13,105 nt of DNA from Oehlia diaphana (lineage: Eukaryota > Glomeromycota > Glomeromycetes > Glomerales > Glomeraceae), in assembly GCA_003833135.1 (NCBI GenBank), contig QZLH01000182.1:174257-187361 (forward strand). Reading direction: 5' to 3'. Position 1 is the stretch's first letter. Every line of letters starts with the position of its first letter. Positions 1 through 9,112 of this stretch are shown in pieces. Made by a program: the position numbers and the translations under genes. The notes beneath the pieces were generated by a model. It made no database searches. It saw only the letters and a program-made list of their open reading frames with translations, and was not told where the DNA came from.

Positions 1-589
1 ACCCCAAGCTTGCCAAATAAAAAAATACACACCTTTTTTTTAAATTTAGCACAGTAGAACATCTTTTAAAAATAGCAGTAATGATATCTATTAAAAGAAA
101 CAAGATATTAGTTAGCAGTGTGAATTTTTTATTTAGAATAAAGGAAGGTGCATAGCTAATTCTTTATTGAGAACTAACAGACCTTTAACAACAACAAATT
201 TAGGACAAACTTAAGAAAAAAGAAAGTACCATGATACCCAATCTTAGTGGTCCTTACTGTCATGGTCCTTCAGGATACCACTATTATCTTAAGCTACCCC
301 AAGCTTGCAAAATAAGAAAATACACACCTTTTTTTTAAATTTAGCACAGTAGAACATCTTTTAAAAATAGCAGTAATGATATCTATTAAAAGAAACAAGA
401 TATTAGTTAGCAGTGTGAATTTTTTATTTAGAATAAAGGAAGGTGCATAGCTAATTCTTTATTGAGAATAACAGACCTTTAACAACAACAAATTTAGGAC
501 AAACTTAAGAAAAAAGAAAGTACCATGATACCCAATCTTAGTGGTCTTTACTGTCATGGTCCTTCAGGATACCACTATTATCTTAAGCT
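1..589. repeat. Tandem duplication, two 295-base units
   Basis: Unit 1 runs 1-295 and unit 2 runs 296-589. Both open with ACCCCAAGCTTGC and close with TTATCTTAAGCT. By eye they differ at only a few positions: a C/A change near 13, an A/G change, a one-base deletion in GAGAACTAAC versus GAGAATAAC, and a C/T change near the end. Neither unit holds a convincing coding frame. Each contains ACCATGATACC followed by GTCATGGTCC, a short imperfect inverted pair. The near identity suggests a recent duplication or ongoing homogenisation. Confidence 0.95.
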
Positions 590-705
590 ACCCTAAACTT
601 GCAAAATAAAAACATACACACCTTTTCCTTTAGTTCAGTTTCTCAGCTTCTTTTAAATATTTGAATGGATAATGAAGCAGTAATGATATCAAGAACAGGT
701 ATAAA
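590..705. repeat. Decayed third copy of the 295-base unit (partial)
   Basis: The start, ACCCTAAACTTGCAAAATAA, matches the beginning of the two units before it. The match continues through the ACACACCTTTT stretch and again at AGCAGTAATGATATC. It then fades into A/T-rich sequence. This copy is much more diverged than units 1 and 2, so an older repeat was present before the recent doubling. Confidence 0.75.
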
Positions 706-720
706 GATCCTTGTTTGTTA

Positions 721-890
721 AAAAGAATTAAAAGATATTATTGCAAAAATTTTTGCATTTTGAAAAAAAATACTTGGAAAAAATTTACTTTTGCATTTTG
801 GAAAAAAATATTTTGGAATGAAAAGAATTAAAAGTGTTATTTCAAAAAATTTTTGCATTTTTGAAAAAAAATATTTTAGAAAAAAAAAAA
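721..890. repeat. A/T-rich imperfect repeat, 100-base period
   Basis: AAAAGAATTAAAAG recurs at 721 and 821. Each is followed by a TTTTTGCATTTTTGAAAAAAAATA-like stretch, and there is a further half-copy of that stretch near 789. An open frame across this stretch is a by-product of lysine- and phenylalanine-rich low-complexity sequence, not a gene. Confidence 0.7.
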
Positions 891-996
891 TTACTAAAAA
901 ATTTTACAGGTCTTTAAATAAAAAAAAAAATTTGCCCTTGCTCAATTTTAATGATTATGAGTCAATGCTGCATTTACATTTAAAAATTACTGTTAG

Positions 997-1248
997 ATGA
1001 TAATCTTTCTATTGTTTTTCATTATTACTCATAGTTATACCAATATTTTTTATTAATGACTCCTAGTTAAATGATTATCTTTATAGTTACACCAATATTT
1101 TTTATTAATGACTCATAGTTAAATAATAGTCTTTCTATTGTTTTTCATTATTGTTATAGTTACACCAATATTTTTATTAACAACTCATAGTTAAATGATA
1201 ATCTTTCTATGTTTTTCATTATTATTTATAGTTACACAGATATTTTTT
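997..1248. repeat. Four-unit tandem array, 52-74 bases per unit
   Basis: Units begin at 997, 1071, 1123 and 1195, and the first three end in a TAGTTAA boundary. The core is TATAGTTACACCAATATTTTT followed by ATTAATGACTCATAGTTAA. The second unit lacks the TCTATTGTTTTTCATTATT segment present in the others, which explains its shorter length. No coding potential is seen. Confidence 0.85.
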
Positions 1249-1445
1249 ATTATTATTACTATATGAAATATATAATTTCTAATTAATTTGTTTTATTGTT
1301 TGTAGCAGAAACTAATCTATTACAAAAAAATATCTAATTTATCATGAAGATAAGATGCTTCTTTATCTATAAATAAAATGAATTAAATAGTATTTTTTAT
1401 TAATGACAGAAATTAAACCCAGCCAAATATGCGAACCCATATTAA

Positions 1446-1727
1446 TATGTTGAAATGTGATTATTTTAGAATCAATATTGTGTGATTAACAATTAAGGTT
1501 CCGTTTTATCAGTTGGATTGCTATCGTTGAACAAAAATTATTCTCGTAAGATTTTTTTTATAGGGTCTTTACTTTTTTCAAAAATTCTCTGAAAGTCAAA
1601 TTATGGAATCTAAAATAGAATACAAAGTATTTAAAGTTTTATTGATATCATCTTTTGAAGAGCTTGCATGATTAGAAAGAAGTTCTGGATTTTGTGCAAA
1701 GTCTCAATTTAATAACTTTGCAGAAAC
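1446..1727 (-). pseudogene. BTB-TLDc gene relic, BACK-to-TLDc linker region
   Basis: The minus strand aligns base by base with the linker region of the paralogue at 9113-10610 (about 9617-9915). Shared landmarks are TGAAATGTGATTATTTTAGA at 1450, ACTTTTTTCAAAAATTCT at 1570, AAATTATGGAATCTAA at 1599, and the TCTGGATTTTGTGCAAA stretch near 1685. The recognisable peptide pieces correspond to the QNPEL, FSK-DDF and FLKKV segments. Several deletions and frameshifts break it, including loss of part of the region before the TLDc domain and of about 30 bases near 1635. Neither the BTB nor the TLDc domain is present here. It lies on the same strand as, and downstream of, the second relic at 4110-4571, so the two may be parts of one gene. 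Confidence 0.8.
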
Positions 1728-2535
1728 TTTTAAATCAAAACCAAATAGTGACTATGTCAAAAATTGATCGTAAAATTTTAATAAAGATTTGGTCACGATT
1801 AGTTTTATATAATCACAATTTAATTTCGAAAGTCGCCTGTAAGAAGTTACTGAATATTAAGGCGATCACCACCTGACTTGGTCGAATCGTGCAAAATTAG
1901 TTACCAAAATTGCAACAAAATCTAAAAATGTGCTATCGAAATCGTATCAAATTTATAAACAAATCGTAAATAATAGTAAAGTAGTATTCTTAAATATATA
2001 ATTTGAAATTGTGAATTATATTAGACAGCTTTGAAAAAATGCATATAACTAAGACTAAATACACAGTAACTAACTTCTAATGGACAAATATTTATCGTTT
2101 GTAAATTGTAACCTACAATACTTACCGGTAATTTAGGGTTATTCCACTATTTTAAAAACTTCACCCAATTGATTAATTATTATGCCATCACTAAATAAAT
2201 CAAGGACTGGAAAATCAACAACGGGTCAATTGTAGAATTGCTTGAACTTGCCTATTTCTCCATGAAGTATCCGATGTACTTCATTCAGTATTCAAGGTCA
2301 AATCGTGGAAGATATTATGTAAGAAAAATAGATCAACTTCGGTCCTCTATTTACCAATTTGCATGGAGATTTGCTTAACATTTCATCAATTGAATAGATT
2401 ACGAAATCAGGTGGTTTTGCTAGTCCTCTAAACAAAAAAAAAGTAGGAACAAAGAGCCAGGGATCAAAGATCCGTTCTGATATTCCCAATTCAATTCAAA
2501 GCTGGATTCCTACAATATATATATAACACAATAAA
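1728..2535. other. No gene seen
   Basis: AT-rich sequence with only short chance frames. A 60-codon frame starting near 1694 overlaps the antisense of the BTB relic and shows no recognisable motif. Nothing here could be matched to a known family by eye. Confidence 0.6.
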
Positions 2536-3010
2536 AAAAGTCCCACATATCCAAAGATTCAGTCACCTAGGAAAAAAAGAGAAATATTGAAACATTAATA
2601 TGACATTTTATTAAAGAAACAAATTCAAAGAAAATTCCATTACCCACCAAAATCTGCGTCCAAATATCTGGTCATAAACCCATGAGGTAGAAATTGTTGA
2701 TCTTCGGTAGAATCAGCTTGTAGAGTTGGGTGTGATGTCTTTTAATTTGCTCTTTAACTTGAGTTTGTTCCTTAATTAATATAATACTAATATAATATCA
2801 TTTATCATGATGATACCTAAAAAGAAAAGAGTTGAAAAATAAGATGTTTCATTGAAAGAAATAAATCAAAGAAATATTCTGATACCACCAATTCCACACG
2901 TCCAAAGATCTGGTTGTCTAAAAAAAAGGAGAAGAATCGAAATATTAGAGATTATTTCATTGATTTCTCACAGAGTTCTACATGAGTACGAAGACAAATC
3001 CTAAAAAAGA
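2536..3010 (-). repeat. Array of diverged units resembling repeated splice acceptors
   Basis: Read on the minus strand, three segments share a core like CCAGATCTTTGGACGTGTGG, near 2895-2910, 2655-2675 and 2540-2560. At least the first and last cores follow a pyrimidine run ending in TAG (for example CTCTTTTTTTTCCTAG at about 2564-2580). The stretch between the core at 2880-2910 and the TAG at about 2816 is also similar to the one between 2660 and 2566. The pattern suggests duplicated exon-intron pieces of an unidentified gene, now broken, since no long frame joins them. The peptide around the core reads PDLWTCGIGG, for which I have no secure family. Confidence 0.45.
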
Positions 3011-3564
3011 AGAAGATTAGTACCAAAAACAACAGTAAATAATAAAAAAATGCCAAAAGAGAAAAAATTCATTTCTAAAAATAGTAAACAGGCACAATTT
3101 TACGTTTCACAATAAGCATGTGATTTATTATGATTTAACTCACCTCAAGAAAATGCCAGAACCTAAAAAAAAGAAAGTACTAAATCCTAGAAAAATGAAA
3201 AGTAAGTAATAAAGTCACTCCGATCCATCTCAAAGTGAACTGGTAAAAGGAAAAAATAATCCATTTCGACTCTTTTTACGTATTAATGATCAAACTAATT
3301 CCTACACTAATGTCATTCCAACCAGCAAAAACACAATATTCATTGATTTGATATCATTTTCTGGGAGCTTTGATAGTAGTTAACGTTTTTAAAAATAAAA
3401 CCTTGAGAGAGTTTCTGAGATCTAAAAAAAAGTAGCTAAAACCTACAAAAAGAATGAAAGTAAAAGTTACTAACGAAGAGAAAAAGAAACTGAAAAAAAT
3501 CTAAAATAGTGACACCGGCTGACAGAAAAGTATGTAATGTTATTTATGTGAGAGGAAAGAAAAA
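3011..3564. other. No gene seen
   Basis: AT-rich. Further CCTAAAAAAAAGAAAG-like strings (minus-strand CTTTC-T-TAGG) occur near 3163, 3190 and 3421 and continue the flavour of the preceding array. No supported coding region. Confidence 0.5.
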
Positions 3565-3892
3565 GGGAAAAGGAAAAACAAAAAAGAGGGAAAGAGAAAT
3601 TAAGAGAGGAAAAGGGAAGAATTAAAGAGGGAGGAAAAGAATGAAAGAAGGGAGAAAAAAGGTTAAAACGGGAAAGGAAAGACAAAAAAGAGGGAAAGAG
3701 AAATTGCGAGATAGAGGAAAAGGAAGAATAAAAAGGGAAGAAAAGAATGAAAGAAGAGTGAAAAAAGGTTAAAAAAGGCTAAAAAAGGAAAGGGAAGACG
3801 AAAAAGAGGAAAAGAGGAATTGCAAGAGAGATAAAAGGAAGAATGAAAGAGGGAGGGAAAGATTGAAAGAAGGGTGAAAAAAGTTTAAAGTA
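3565..3892. repeat. Homopurine tandem repeat, three ~110-base units
   Basis: The plus strand is almost entirely A and G for more than 300 bases. Units start at 3565, 3670 and 3787, each opening GGGAAAGG or similar. They then run through a GAGGGAAAGAGAAATT block, a GGAAGAAT block and a GAAAAGAATGAAAGAAG block, and end near AAAAAAGGTTAAA. The complementary strand is a long pyrimidine tract. Minus-strand frames here are serine/phenylalanine-rich composition artefacts. Such tracts can adopt triplex DNA structures. Confidence 0.9.
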
Positions 3893-4109
3893 AAGGCTTA
3901 ATCGAACTACGGCTGATGATCTTAGTTCCTTGCTTAATTTTCATCATTTTACATTTGTAATTTTACTGATAATAGAATTTTTTAATTTTATCGTTTACAA
4001 TTTTTAAAGAACTATTATTGAAAACTTAGCAAAATATGTCATTGCAAGATTTGCGACAAGCACGTGACTGTTAGGTTGCAAAACACGCAATATTTCATTC
4101 ATTTTGAAG
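3893..4109. other. No gene seen
   Basis: A short AT-rich spacer with one CACGTGAC palindromic site at 4061-4068. No coding evidence. Confidence 0.5.
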
Positions 4110-4571
4110 ATGATAGCTCTTTAGAAATTAAATCTTTGCAATAGTTGAAGCTTTAAGAAAGAATCATTCTCAAAAGTTGCTTGATATATCAAATCATAAT
4201 TTTGTTTTATTCAAATTGTTTTATTTTTCAATCAAAATAAATTCTAAAAAGGATATTTAAAGAACCATTATATTCTTCCAAAGAAGTTTTCCACCATAGA
4301 TATACCTAAATAGATATAAATGATTTTTAAAATCTATATTCATAATATTGCAATTTTTAAAGTATGTAAATTTTTTACCTAAAACTATCTGAAAATATTT
4401 GACAGAATATTAAAATATCTTTTTATTGGTTAACGAGATTCTTAAACATGGAGAACTATAATTTAAAAAAACAATATGAGTATGGATTACTTTTACGAAG
4501 GAGTTACCACCAAGCATTCAAAATTTCAAGTAGATTTTACGATAATTTGAATTCACAAAAGAAATGGTCAT
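4110..4571 (-). pseudogene. BTB-TLDc gene relic, BTB domain, intron and start of BACK
   Basis: On the minus strand an ATG at 4571-4569 begins a decayed copy of exon 1, ending at 4379. It keeps recognisable BTB pieces: the LRRILSTNKKK-like and YLKF segments and the CTTTTTATTGGTTAACGAGATT antisense string. A GT donor (GTAAAAAA, from 4378) and an acceptor (TTTAG, ending at 4306) bound a 73-base intron at the same codon position as in the two larger genes. Exon 2 begins YIYGG, breaks by frameshift within about ten codons, and resumes as DLIYQ-TFENDSFLKLQ, the BACK start. Exon 1 is about 64 bases shorter than in the paralogues. It is closer to the 9113-10610 copy than to the 5118-6616 copy in the BACK segment. 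It keeps CAA (4183-4181) where that copy has its stop. Confidence 0.88.
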
Positions 4572-4639
4572 CTTTTGGGTTTCAAAGTTTCAACTTACTC
4601 ACGTGTATTTCCAAAAATTAAAAGTAAAACCCACATTTT

Positions 4640-5117
4640 ATTTATATTTTGTCATTAAGTTAAAGTTCTTTTATAGTAAAGCTTGATGACATATCTTGTT
4701 ATGATACTGTAACTATAAAAGAATGTTCTGGTAAATTTTCCATTAAGCGGTTTAGTTGGTGATTTAAAATTTTATTAATATTTAACATTATATTTCTTAC
4801 TCTATAGTTATAAAAGAAAAAAAATCTAATTTTCTTATTATTAAAGAATTCATGTTAGTTATTTATTCAAATTCATTCATTAAACCAATTAAAACAATTG
4901 AAGTTAACTTTGTAATATCTAAATTATTTTTTTTTTTTTACTGTATAGAAGAATTTATTATCATATTTCCATCGCAAGTCAATTATAAAAAAACTGCTTG
5001 ACGACACAGAATTTTTTATTTAACAATCTTAAGGAAATAATATATATAAAATATGAATAAAAATAAATCACTATTTTATAGAAAAATATTAAAAACATTA
5101 CAAATCAACGTCAAATA
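4640..5117 (-). other. 3' flank shared with the second BTB gene
   Basis: No gene. On the plus strand, blocks such as GAAGTTAACTTTGTAATATCT, TTGACGACACAGAATTTTTTAT and ATAAAATATGAATAAAAATAA match, in order, sequence at 8915-9060 downstream of the other paralogue. Weaker similarity reaches back to about 4640. The duplicated unit therefore included several hundred bases beyond the stop codon. This stretch should also hold the 3' UTR of the upstream gene. Confidence 0.7.
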
Positions 5118-6616
5118 TTACACAATTTGAAATACTTCAAATTCTTCTATATAGGAAAGATCGAACTCTTTGAAATCTTTTTCATAGGAATTTTTTTCAC
5201 AACCAATTCTTAATTTATCAGACATATCTCTATATAAATACAAGTCAATATCAAATGATGGGCCGAAAAGATTATATGTTCCATTATATATAGCTTTCCT
5301 TTCATTCATTACATGACTCAAAACATAATTTTCGATATTATTATCTTTAAAGGAGAATATAAAACTATCTTTAGTAATGCCATATTTACCATCAAACTTC
5401 CATTCTATCGGATTATATCCTCCAAGAATTTCATTACTGTTTTTCACTTTAATAACTATTATGGTTCGAGATAGATTACTACAAATCACTCGGAATTTAT
5501 CAAAGCCATCATTCTGTTCACCAGCAGACTCATCACGAGATTCGCGATATAATAATTTGAATTCATACGAAGTTGTTAACTTGTCTGTAATTTTTAATTT
5601 ATTAATCCATTTTGAGATTAATTCAACATGTTGATTTGAAATAATCACTGAATCGACTCTAAAATTTTTAGGCGGCCTATAATCAGTATTCAAAAAGGTT
5701 TTTAATAAATCTATATATAATTCCTTGGGAAGAATTTCTCTATATGGAAATACATTATGCAAAAATTCTTTTGAAGTTAAATTTTGGAATTTAATATAAG
5801 GAATACATTTTTGTAAGGTATTTTTTAAGGTATTAAAATCATCTTTTGAAAAGCTTGCATAATCAAGAGGAAGTTCCGAATTTTGTGCAAGCCCCCATTT
5901 TATCACATGTTCCCAAATTTGAATTTCGCTCATTTGAAGATTATTATTTTGAATAATCGCAATTAATAGTTCTTCTTGAATTGAAGAGAAATTTGGTGAA
6001 TTAAATATTTTATTTGGCTCTTTGGAAATTAAATCAATACAATATTTCCGAATTTCTAAGAAAGTATCATATTCACAACTCATTTGATATATTAAATCAA
6101 AATGTTGTTCCACCCAATATTCTTTATTTTCAAGTAAAAAGGATTCTAAATAAGGTATTAATTCTTTAAGACTAAGCTCATTAACAGCAATCAAAATTTT
6201 AACAATATTTAAAATATCATATTCTTCCAATGGGATTATTCCTCCATAGATATATCTAGCAAGTAAAAATAACGACATATTAGAAATTATTTACTAAAAC
6301 ACATTGAAGTATTATTTATTAAAAAACACATTAAATTTTTAAATTAATATTTTTATTACCTTAAAATTATTTGAAAAATTTCTGGTGAAATATTTGGTAA
6401 ATTTATATGTGTCAAAATTTCGTCATTCTTCTTTTTATTGGTTGATAAAACTCTTCGCAAATATAGTGAACGATAATTTAAAATGATCTTATGAGCACGA
6501 AATATTTTTACGTCAGGGTCTTTGCCAACCTCAATTATAATATCATAATATTCTTCATCATCTAAAGTTTCGAGTAAATTTTGAGATAATTTTGGCAAAA
6601 GTTTATTATCAACCAT
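5118..6616 (-). CDS. BTB-BACK-TLDc domain protein, intact, two exons
   Basis: Exon 1 is 6616-6360 and exon 2 is 6255-5118, joined in codon 86 (AG|A) to give 464 residues ending in TAA. The ATG at 6616 is preferred over one 16 codons earlier because the paralogue begins at the equivalent MVDNKLLPKL; the earlier ATG has no counterpart there. BTB spans about residues 15-120, with FRAHKIIL (39-46) and the LRYIYGG helix region (85-91). BACK covers about 125-250, including QIWEHVIKWG (198-207). TLDc runs from about 318 to the end, with FKLLYRESRD, GGYNPIEW (364-371), DSFIFSF (382-388) and the terminal EEFEVFQI. BTB-BACK proteins usually dimerise and act as Cullin-3 adaptors. TLDc domains are known from oxidation-resistance and V-ATPase-interacting proteins. 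The substrate and role here are unknown. There is no signal peptide or membrane segment, so it is probably intracellular. Confidence 0.93.
6256..6359 (-). other. Spliceosomal intron of the intact BTB-TLDc gene (104 bases)
   Basis: Donor GTAATA follows TTTTAAG, and acceptor CTTGCTAG precedes ATATATCTATGG. A CTAAT branch-point-like sequence lies at 6283-6279, about 24 bases before the acceptor. The join restores the conserved LRYIYGG motif of the BTB domain. The paralogue and the old relic each carry an intron at exactly the same point. Confidence 0.92.
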
Positions 6617-6715
6617 TACAATTTTTAAACAAAATTGAAAAAAAATGAAAGAAAAACAATTCAAAAATATCTAGCTTTAAACTTAAATTTACAATTACGT
6701 CAAATTACATGTGGC
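6617..6715 (-). promoter_or_regulatory. Proximal upstream region conserved between paralogues
   Basis: The 100 bases before the start codon align with those before the 10610 start. They share a pyrimidine-rich stretch just before the ATG, a TTTAAAC block, and a motif read on the plus strand as ACGTCAAATTACATGTGGCTT. The paralogue has GACGAAATTTCACGTGACTTT at the same distance (about 90 bases). The CACGTG core is changed to CATGTG here. No TATA box can be called with confidence in such AT-rich DNA. Confidence 0.4.
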
Positions 6716-6751
6716 TTCACGTTCATCTGCTGATCCGTCAATTATAGCTGC

Positions 6752-7139
6752 GACCCGTTACCCGGGTAAAAATGGGTAATACCCGTTTTGTATCCGTTGT
6801 GTTGCACATATGCCCGGGTATTACCTGGGTAATCACTCCAACCAAAATTAAATTTTGGCAGAGTTAAGATGTTAACTCTGATCAGTAATCTTTAACAACA
6901 CTTATTTGATAATTTTTTCTATTTTCCAAAGTTTAAAAAATATCATAAAAGTTTAAAAAATATCTTAAACATCTTGATTTGTATATTTATTGGGAAAAAG
7001 AATTGATATTCATCCAGCCAATATCCAGATATAACTTGAGTCATATCATAAAAGGTAAATGGGTATAAACGGGTAATACCCATTATGAGTAATACTTTTT
7101 TGATTTGGTATGATCCGGATACAGAAAATCTGACGGGTC
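6752..7139. mobile_element. Short non-coding inverted-repeat element (MITE-like)
   Basis: GACCCGT at 6752 and its complement ACGGGTC at 7133 bound about 390 bases. Just inside, ATGGGTAATACCCGTTT (6772-6788) and AAACGGGTAATACCCAT (7067-7083) are inverted copies matching at 16 of 17 bases. More GGGTAAT and ACCCGGGT motifs cluster at the left end. The interior is AT-rich with a GAGTTAA/TTAACTC hairpin near 6861 and a 20-base direct repeat (AAAGTTTAAAAAATATC at 6928 and 6948). No transposase and no clear target-site duplication are seen, so the exact ends are uncertain. The GGGTAATACCCG composition is reminiscent of non-autonomous DNA transposons, but I cannot assign a superfamily. Confidence 0.6.
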
Positions 7140-8689
7140 TTAGTTCTAGTGTCAATCTCGTGACTGAAGTTCTCGAAAATCCTTCACTTCTTCCTGCACA
7201 TCAAACTTTATTTACCAACTTAAGTTAGAATTATGGTGAAAGTCTTTTTTAATGGATTGTTAAAAGCGAAAACTCAATTTCCTCTTTTTCATAATATCGG
7301 AATTAATGTTATGATTGTGATTATATGAAAATACTGATTTGTATATACCTTTGGGCTTTGGCTATTAAAATGTTCAGGACTATTCATTCTACGCAAAAGT
7401 TTCACAAAAATGTCAATGACACCCGCTCATAAAAAGTCAATGCAAGGTTGACTCATTTAGTTATACGTGTGCTCCGGACTTAAAACGGTTACTGAAAGTA
7501 TAATTAATATAATAAAAAATTATAAACAGTGTAATTATTTATATTTTATAAAAAAAGATATTCGCTTGAATATATATAGGTATTAAAATAAATCAAAAGT
7601 AGTTTATAATTATGTATTTCGGTGCACGCACTTTCAATGAACATTTGTAAAAAATTGTACATTATTCATTTATAATAACTTATTATTGAAAAAGCAATTA
7701 AAGAATGACGAGCTCTTGGTGATTACAGTATGATCTTTATTGTTATCCGTTTATAATGATTTTTTCGTTAATAAATTCTAGTAGGAAACAGATATTAGTT
7801 AAACTTCAGATCGAAAAAAAATTCCATTCCTCTTCCCTCACAAAGAAGCTTACTATTGTAAATTGGAATATAATTCCAGCAAAAAATTAAGTTGTTCTTA
7901 ATAAATTAGGAAAATAAACACGTTATGTCGTTTCAAAATCAAACAATACTATTAAAAGTAATAAAACGTATTCAGTTCTGAAAATTATCTGATTACTATA
8001 GGATTAAATTGTAATTAATTTTTTATTCGCCTCGAAACTATTGTAGGATATTTTATTAGCGACTTCATATTACATATTAATGTATCTGTTCATTTAATAA
8101 ATCACATCATTTATTAAGTTGAATTTATATGAATATTTGTGATAATAAATTATTTTAATAATTATTTTATTATTTGAAAGCCTAATAATTTAATTATTAA
8201 GGAATATTTAACGCCCACCAAGAAGATTTAATTTCTGATATTTTAATTTATTTTTATTTGACATAGAAGGACGTAATAGCTTTACAAAGTAACCTAGAAA
8301 TTATTAAACTATCGGATCGGATATTCTGATAAATCTCGATGAATGGATTGTGATATCTGATGGATCCAGGAAAAATTATTTTTTTAATAATTCAATAATG
8401 GCTATTGAGTCTATTAATATTTTTTTTAAAAAAAGATAAAAAAAATATTAAAGAAAAAATCTGTTATTTAAAAAGATTTTTAAAAAAGTGAGTATTTAAA
8501 TTTAATAATTGTGTTCGGATCGAAACCTAACCATAACATTATCTCAAAATGCTGCGTAATAAAAAAATTGTATAAGTATTTTTTTAATTAATAATTTAAT
8601 TTTTTGGAAAAATAATTTCTCTCTTTTTTTATTTGAAATTTGCCAAGATCATGAATTTAGTTTATAATTAGGTTCAACCTCGGTCCCTT
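7140..8689. other. No gene seen in 1.5 kb AT-rich spacer
   Basis: There are no long frames on either strand, no tRNA-like fold and no strong repeat. There are only A/T runs and short imperfect palindromes around 8140-8200 and 8410-8450. It separates the duplicated unit carrying the intact BTB gene, with its upstream element, from the 3' flank of the second copy. Confidence 0.6.
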
Positions 8690-9112
8690 TATATTTAGTA
8701 AATTTTCAAAGTTAAAGATTCCATTATATTTCTTGTAATGATAATAATACTTGGTAAAATCACTATTCATAATAGAGAAGCATTTAAATTAATTTATTAA
8801 TATTTATCATTATATCCCTCTAAATAAATTAATAAAAAAAAAGATAATTTTTTAATAATTGAGAGAATTGGACGTTATTTAGGGTTCATTCAATTGAATT
8901 AATTAAAGAAATCTAAGTTGACTTTTGTAATATTTGAATAATCTTTGCAAATAAATAACAATTACGATCGTTTATTTGTTTAAACTATTTGACGACCTAG
9001 ATTTTCTTATTTAATAATCTATAGGATCAATACAATAAAATAAAATATGGATGAAATAAAACCATTATTATCATTACGAAAATAATACAAATCTTTGGGT
9101 TTAATATCAATC
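8690..9112 (-). other. 3' flank of the second BTB gene, homologous to the first
   Basis: No gene. Blocks CTAAGTTGACTTTTGTAATA, TTGACGACCTAGATTTTCTT and ATAAAATATGGATGAAATAA match the flank at 4900-5070 in order and spacing. This marks the left end of the duplicated segment, although the match weakens to the left of about 8850. Confidence 0.7.

Noticed and set aside
1..600. CRISPR-like or phage att repeat interpretation of the 295-base units
   Set aside because: The repeats are long, directly abutting and without spacers, and the genome is eukaryotic by its introns.
791..1000. Plus-strand 69-codon Lys/Phe-rich frame
   Set aside because: Low-complexity A/T repeat translation that runs into the next tandem array.
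3470..3685. Minus-strand frame rich in Ser, Phe and Leu
   Set aside because: It is the complement of the purine repeat, and its composition explains the open frame.
5377..5634. Plus-strand 85-codon frame
   Set aside because: Antisense shadow of the TLDc coding exon.
6256..6278. ATG at 6278 as start of a separate 386-residue protein
   Set aside because: It lies inside the intron. The first eight codons are non-homologous, and splicing at 6360/6255 restores the continuous BTB domain.
6617..6664. Upstream ATG extending exon 1 of the intact BTB gene by 16 residues
   Set aside because: The extension (hydrophobic, MNCFSFIFFQF) has no counterpart in the paralogue, where homology begins exactly at MVDNKLLPKL.
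6943..7155. Minus-strand 70-codon frame
   Set aside because: It lies within the inverted-repeat element, crosses its end, and shows no known motif. It was not accepted as a gene.
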